Positions 62,045 to 64,000 of a stretch of 64,000 nucleotides of DNA are shown here, piece by piece. Numbering within the stretch: position 1 is the first letter of the stretch; every line of letters begins with the position of its first letter. Position numbers and translations under genes: made by a program. The stretch spans positions 5,780,001 through 5,844,000 of the forward strand of contig NZ_CP126115.1 in the NCBI RefSeq assembly GCF_030123505.1, in the 5' to 3' direction. The notes under the pieces were generated by a model, which was not told the DNA's origin, did no database searches, and worked only from the letters and a program-made list of their open reading frames with translations. This DNA is from Neobacillus sp. YX16 (GTDB lineage Bacteria; Bacillota; Bacilli; Bacillales; Cytobacillaceae).

Positions 62045-62932
62045 TTGAATAAATTAATTATTTTTTCATTAATTGGTTTTATCGCACAGTTAATCGATGG
62101 TTCTTTGGGAATGGGATTTGGAGCAACATCCTCCTCATTACTGTTAATGTTCGGAATCGCACCTGCTGCTGCCTCAGCTTCCATTCATATGGCTGAAATC
62201 GCCACAACTGCAGCATCTGGTGCTTCACATCTTTGGTTTAAAAATGTAGATAAAAGGATTTTATGGAAACTAACCATCCCTGGTGCGATTAGTGCTTTTA
62301 TAGGGGCGGCTTTTCTTAGCAGTTTGCCAGGGGATAAGATCAAACCGTTTATCTCTGTTTTTTTAATACTTTTAGGGTTTTACATTCTAATCCGATTTCT
62401 ATTTTTCAACCATTTACCATCTAAGAATCAGGGGTCAACCTTTTCAAGTAAATTCTTAACTCCACTAGGTATTGTTGGCGGCTTCTTTGATGCGGTTGGA
62501 GGCGGAGGATGGGGGCCAATCACCGCTCCTGTTTTAATTGCCAAAAATGGAATTTCTCCTAAAAAAGTGATTGGAACGGTAGATACCAGTGAATTTGCCA
62601 TTGCTGTATCAGCGACATTAGGATTCATCCTGTTTCTAGGAGTGGAACAGTACCAATGGCAATGGGTCATAGCGTTTATGATTGGCGGAGTGATTGCAGC
62701 ACCTATAGCGGCTTGGCTTGTAAGAATCGTTCCTTCCTATATGCTAGGGGTACTTGTAGGAGGATTTATTATCCTTACCAATTCAATGACAATTATTAAA
62801 TCAGTCTCATTACCAGTTTCTTTGGCTGCTTTAACGTACGTTTTCATTATTGTAATATGGATGGTTGCTATCATCTATCAAGTGAAGAATCGGAAACGGT
62901 CTATAGCTGTTAATCAGCGAGTATCCCCCTAG
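62045..62932 (+). CDS. TauE/SafE-family membrane exporter
   Basis: 295 residues, about eight TM helices. Family hallmarks: the opening repeat IDGSLGMGFGATSSSLLLMFG and its internal repeat GGFFDAVGGGGWGPITAPVL, each followed by a helix pair; EFAIAVSATLGFILFLG lies in the second half. TauE/SafE proteins export sulfite, sulfoacetate or other small organosulfur anions. The start is taken as TTG at 62045, eight bases after GAGGAG; the GTG and ATG at 62036 and 62039 overlap that site. Its stop lies inside the terminator stem. Confidence 0.88.
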   Translation: MNKLIIFSLIGFIAQLIDGSLGMGFGATSSSLLLMFGIAPAAASASIHMAEIATTAASGASHLWFKNVDKRILWKLTIPGAISAFIGAAFLSSLPGDKIKPFISVFLILLGFYILIRFLFFNHLPSKNQGSTFSSKFLTPLGIVGGFFDAVGGGGWGPITAPVLIAKNGISPKKVIGTVDTSEFAIAVSATLGFILFLGVEQYQWQWVIAFMIGGVIAAPIAAWLVRIVPSYMLGVLVGGFIILTNSMTIIKSVSLPVSLAALTYVFIIVIWMVAIIYQVKNRKRSIAVNQRVSP

Positions 62933-62958
62933 CGATAGCTAGGGGTTTTATTTTTTTA
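62924..62958 (+). terminator. terminator overlapping the exporter stop codon
   Basis: CCCCTAGC / GCTAGGGG stem with a GATA loop, then TTTTATTTTTTT. Confidence 0.92.
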
Positions 62959-62960
62959 GT

Positions 62961-63020
62961 ACATGGGGACGGTTCTCCTGGTCTTTTTATTTTAGCGATG
63001 ACCACGAGAACCGTCCCCCA
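62961..63020. repeat. REPIN-like repeat B, short form
   Basis: TGGGGACGGTTCTCCTGG / ACGAGAACCGTCCCCCAGG arms, spacer TCTTTTTATTTTAGCGATGA. It lies between two convergent genes. Confidence 0.85.
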
Positions 63021-63028
63021 GGCTCCCT

Positions 63029-63907
63029 TTAATGAAACTTCATTATATATTCAGCTTGGAAGGTTTCTCCTACTCCAAGCTTATTCACACCAAACTTCTC
63101 CTTTAAGTTTCCTGTTGTATCATATGTATCAGCTATGCCATACCAAGGCTCGATGCAAACAAACGGAGCTATCGTCCCATCTGTTTCCATGTATTTTGAC
63201 CAAATCCCAACAAACGGAAAACCTTGAAACATTACTTCTACACCATGACGCGACTGATTAGATACCAATGTGACTTTATCGATATTGCTGTAAATAAGAG
63301 CATCACGAGCAAATAGAGAGTTTGTGAGTGGAATCGTTGAAAGTTCATTAGCTGTCCCTTTCTCATGAATGAAGGAATTCTTTAACTCATATTCCATCAC
63401 ATTCTTATTTACCGCAGGTGTAAAGTGCAAATGGTAATCTTCAATGGGTTCATTTTCTACTAGTGGAACCTTAAATGCAGGATGTGCACCAATGGAAAAA
63501 TACATCTCTTCCTTGTTTTCATTCAGGATTTGCCATTGAACAATCAGCGAGTCCTCATTGAGACTATATCGAATCATCGCTTTAAATTCGTAACGATAAA
63601 CATGAACGAAGGAGCCAAGAGACTCAAACACAAAAGAAACCGTTGTTGATGTCTGCTCTGCCACATCGAATTTAACGTCACGCAGAAAGCCATGCTGCGA
63701 CATCTTGTAGGTCTGACCATCCAGTTGATATTGGTCTTCCTTTAACCTTCCCACAATCGGAAATAAGACAGGTGAGACTCGTCCCCAATATGCCTCATCC
63801 CCTGTCCACATATAATCCAGCGCATTTTTCTTATTCGTCACTTTACGTACTTCTGCTCCGTGTCTGACAATATGAACCTTCAACCAATCATTTTCAATAA
63901 CAATCAT
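63029..63907 (-). CDS. aldose 1-epimerase-like protein (YeaD/LacX type)
   Basis: About 292 residues. The galactose-mutarotase beta-sandwich is recognisable: IVRHGAEVRKVTNKKNALDYMW, VSPVLFPIVGRLKEDQYQLDGQTYKMSQHGFLRDVKF (His near the active site), FSIGAHPAFKVPL (second active-site His) and CIEPWYGIAD (Glu/Trp of the sugar site). LacX/YeaD-like members act on sugars or sugar phosphates of uncertain identity. The start is uncertain: ATG at 63907 or 63910 has GAGGG just upstream, while ATG at 63937 has GAGGA about 10 bases upstream. Confidence 0.82.
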   Translation of the reverse strand: MIVIENDWLKVHIVRHGAEVRKVTNKKNALDYMWTGDEAYWGRVSPVLFPIVGRLKEDQYQLDGQTYKMSQHGFLRDVKFDVAEQTSTTVSFVFESLGSFVHVYRYEFKAMIRYSLNEDSLIVQWQILNENKEEMYFSIGAHPAFKVPLVENEPIEDYHLHFTPAVNKNVMEYELKNSFIHEKGTANELSTIPLTNSLFARDALIYSNIDKVTLVSNQSRHGVEVMFQGFPFVGIWSKYMETDGTIAPFVCIEPWYGIADTYDTTGNLKEKFGVNKLGVGETFQAEYIMKFH

Positions 63908-64000
63908 CATTTTTCCCTCATCTCTTTGTTCTGGCATTTCATATTCATCTTATCCTCATGAGACCGGCATAAATCCTTTTAACAAAATCTTTTATTAAAG

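Overview
This window is a low-GC Gram-positive chromosome, almost certainly Bacillaceae (a Bacillus/Neobacillus-type soil firmicute). The evidence is strong GGAGG-type ribosome binding sites, frequent TTG starts, AT-rich intergenic DNA, intrinsic terminators, and families typical of bacilli: SipW-type signal peptidase, CWB2 cell-wall anchors, YuxH-like EAL-HDOD and PilZ proteins. I saw no rRNA, tRNA, CRISPR array or intact transposase.

Layout. 1-7.3 kb: the end of a small membrane-anchored protein, a GNAT acetyltransferase, serA behind a ZTP (pfl) riboswitch and terminator, a class I c-di-GMP riboswitch driving a 45-residue membrane peptide, an LRAT-like protein, and an EAL-HDOD/PilZ pair. 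7.6-41.5 kb: a surface-protein island of six large secreted proteins, all on the minus strand and all ending in CWB2 cell-wall-binding repeats. Five share a nearly identical anchor preceded by repeated Ig-like domains. The N-terminal heads all differ: lytic transglycosylase, beta-propeller, HExxH metalloprotease, beta-helix, novel beta-sandwich repeats, and GLUG repeats. Relics of further CWB2 genes lie between them. Interleaved are an oxidoreductase, a HAD phosphatase, several small secreted proteins and a HEPN-like protein. 41.8-48.3 kb: PepSY and YHYH/Ca-binding secreted proteins, a methyltransferase, GalE, and the start of a NarL/NarX-type two-component system. 47.7-53.8 kb: that two-component system in an apparent operon with a DUF5305-like protein and a short secreted protein, next to a DUF1102/TasA-like secreted subunit and a divergent long SipW-type signal peptidase; this looks like a matrix-fibre module. 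55-58.4 kb: a poly-GlcNAc-type synthase, a polysaccharide deacetylase and a GH16 glycanase. 58.8-64 kb: a broken zinc-ribbon (DUF4379) gene, an alkaline phosphatase, a TauE/SafE exporter and an aldose-1-epimerase-like protein.

Functionally, most of the window concerns the cell surface and biofilm matrix: c-di-GMP sensing at RNA and protein level, wall-anchored modular proteins, exopolysaccharide synthesis and trimming, UDP-sugar supply (GalE) and a dedicated signal peptidase with candidate fibre subunits.

The intergenic DNA is unusually rich in repeats and gene debris. Three dispersed families are visible. Family A is an element of about 450 bp with three internal palindromes (six full or partial copies), and its edges abut truncated genes. 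Family B consists of REP/REPIN-like inverted pairs with GGGGACGGTTCT arms (about ten copies). Family C is a short GGTGCC(T/A)GGCACC-type palindrome. The most notable sequence-level signal is mosaicism among the shared CWB2 anchors, which points to gene conversion that keeps the anchors alike while the heads diverge.
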